Assembly: GCF_022163125.1 (NCBI RefSeq) | Contig: NZ_CP091881.1 | Span: 6,959,001 to 7,023,000 of the forward strand | Direction of reading: 5' to 3' | Length of the DNA stretch: 64,000 bases | DNA from: Paenibacillus sp. HWE-109 | GTDB lineage: Bacteria > Bacillota > Bacilli > Paenibacillales > NBRC-103111 | Shown: piece after piece, positions 62,977 through 64,000 of the stretch | Layout: the number at the start of each line of letters is the position of its first letter | Numbering within the stretch: the stretch's first letter is position 1 | The notes under the pieces: model-generated | What the model was told of the DNA's origin: nothing | The model's database searches: none | The model's input: only the letters and a program-made list of their open reading frames with translations | Program-made: the position numbers and the translations under genes

Positions 62977-63017
62977 GAGGCTGCCTCGCAGTCAAGTTCG
63001 ACTGTTGAGACAACCTC
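62977..63017 (-). terminator. intrinsic terminator of glnS
   Basis: GAGGCTGCCTCGCAGTC pairs with GACTGTTGAGACAACCTC (a few mismatches); minus-strand tail TTCTGCTTT. The stem resembles the terminator at 6132-6177 in its GAGGCTG/CAGCCTC ends. Confidence 0.75.
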
Positions 63018-63035
63018 ATCGGGATGATTTCCTGC

Positions 63036-64000
63036 TTATACTTCAAACGAGCTTTTCAGAGAGACAATCAAGTTGAACACCAGTTGCTCACTTGTTGTGT
63101 GTTTGGGATCGACGTTGAAATAGCCATGGCGGAAAAATTGGAATTTATCCAGCGGCTTCGCTTGCTTCATGTTGTCTTCGACGAAACCTTTGACGATTTG
63201 CAAAGAGTTCGGGTTCAGGTTCTCTAGGAACGTAGCATTCTCGTCCTCCGAGTCGTCCAGAATCAGTGGTTCGTACAAGCGGAACTCCGCAGGTACGGCG
63301 CTTTTCGCGTCAATCCAGTGGATCGTTCCTTTCACTTTACGGCCTGTGAAGCCGCTGCCGCTCTTCGTTTCCACGTCATATGTGCAGTGAAGCTCAACGA
63401 CCTTACCGTTCTCATCCTTCACGAAGTCATTGCATTTAATGAAATAAGCATGTTTCAAGCGCACTTCGTTACCGGGAAATAAGCGGAAATATTTGTTCGG
63501 CGGATTTTCCATGAAGTCGTCTTGCTCGATATAGATCTCGCGGGAGAACGGAATTTGGCGATTGCCCATTTCCGGATTCTCGGAGTTGTTCTCGGCTTCC
63601 AGCATCTCCACTTGATCCTCGGGATAGTTGGTGATGACTACTTTCAGCGGGTTCAGCACGCCCATGGTGCGCAGCGCCTTTAATTTCAGATCCTCGCGGA
63701 TAAAATGGTCCAGCATCTTCGCGTCCACCGTGCTGTTGCTGCGGGCAACGCCGATTTCGCGGGCGAAATTACGAATCGCTTCCGGCGTGAAGCCTCTGCG
63801 GCGCAAGCCGGAGATGGTCGGCATCCGCGGATCGTCCCAACCGTCAACGGCTTTCTCATCAACGAGTTGTTTGAGTTTTCTTTTGCTCATCACGGTATTC
63901 GTCAGGTTCAGACGGGCAAATTCGTATTGTCTAGGGACATTCGGCATCTCGCACTCGCGGATAACCCAGTCGTAGAATGGACGTTGATCCTCGAATTCCA
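63036..64000 (-). CDS. glnS: glutaminyl-tRNA synthetase, C-terminal part (5' end outside window)
   Basis: The frame is open to the right edge and reads EFEDQRPFYDWVIRECEMPN into the window. The class I KMSKS-type motif is NTVMSKRKLKQLV, followed by WDDPRMPTISGLRRRGFTPE AIRNF and the GlnRS anticodon-binding beta-barrels (PLKVVITNYPEDQVE, FRLFPGNEVRLKHAYFIKCN). GlnRS charges tRNA-Gln directly; in Bacillota it is present only in some lineages, others using GatCAB. The catalytic HIGH motif is outside the window. Confidence 0.95.
   Translation of the reverse strand, partial: EFEDQRPFYDWVIRECEMPNVPRQYEFARLNLTNTVMSKRKLKQLVDEKAVDGWDDPRMPTISGLRRRGFTPEAIRNFAREIGVARSNSTVDAKMLDHFIREDLKLKALRTMGVLNPLKVVITNYPEDQVEMLEAENNSENPEMGNRQIPFSREIYIEQDDFMENPPNKYFRLFPGNEVRLKHAYFIKCNDFVKDENGKVVELHCTYDVETKSGSGFTGRKVKGTIHWIDAKSAVPAEFRLYEPLILDDSEDENATFLENLNPNSLQIVKGFVEDNMKQAKPLDKFQFFRHGYFNVDPKHTTSEQLVFNLIVSLKSSFEV

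Overview
The window looks like chromosome of a Paenibacillus-like member of the Bacillota. The evidence is S-layer-homology (SLH) surface proteins, a YesM/YesN-type two-component pair beside a carbohydrate ABC transporter, a BlaI/M56 switch, a bmrBCD-like multidrug exporter operon with a leader peptide, a cyclic-di-GMP-I riboswitch, strong AGGAGG ribosome sites and many intrinsic terminators. No rRNA, tRNA, CRISPR array, integrase or transposase was seen. The species assignment is inference.

Layout. 1-5.5 kb: a BMP-type nucleoside/lipoprotein ABC transporter (cut by the left edge), a GGDEF/EAL protein behind a c-di-GMP riboswitch, and ilvA. 5.6-12.5 kb: a small membrane protein, a YcdB-repeat/SLH protein, rluF, a small unknown protein, then about 1.9 kb of non-coding repeats (an 11-bp GAGCTC array and five tandem ~273-bp copies of an interspersed repeat), then an NAD(P)-binding protein. 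12.6-17.3 kb: the bmrCD-like heterodimeric exporter with promoter, leader peptide and attenuator. 17.4-23.8 kb: two related loci encoding sigma-like small proteins, each with a matching promoter and a GAAC-N4-GTTC box; the second locus has lost its partner gene. Between them lie a BlaI/M56/DUF2231 regulon with two BlaI-type operators, and a pirin. 23.9-31.9 kb: VanZ, an HtrA-like protease, a formate-dehydrogenase-like molybdoenzyme with FdhD, an MpsC/DUF2294 protein and an FMN reductase. 32.1-39.9 kb: a sugar ABC transporter, a YesM/YesN pair and D-galactonate dehydratase in one orientation, probably one galactonate or related sugar-acid system. 40-54.7 kb: an AT-rich accessory region beginning at yecE (DUF72). 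It holds a 3008-residue secreted protein joining a subtilisin, an LCAT-like lipase, Ig/FN3-type modules and three RCC1 propeller modules, then small membrane proteins, most with TTG or GTG starts. A perfect 138-bp copy of the yecE 5' end lies at both ends of the first 11 kb of this region. 54.8-64 kb: a large SLH protein, a frameshifted winged-helix gene, a secreted repeat protein next to an OmpR-type two-component system, and glnS (cut by the right edge).

The items that deserve most attention are the giant multi-domain protein and its duplicated RCC1 modules, the yecE' duplication around it, the split-sigma-like loci with SOS-box-like sites, the structured interspersed repeat family, and two leader-RNA switches (c-di-GMP riboswitch and bmrB-like attenuator). 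All assignments come from reading the sequence; no database search was run.
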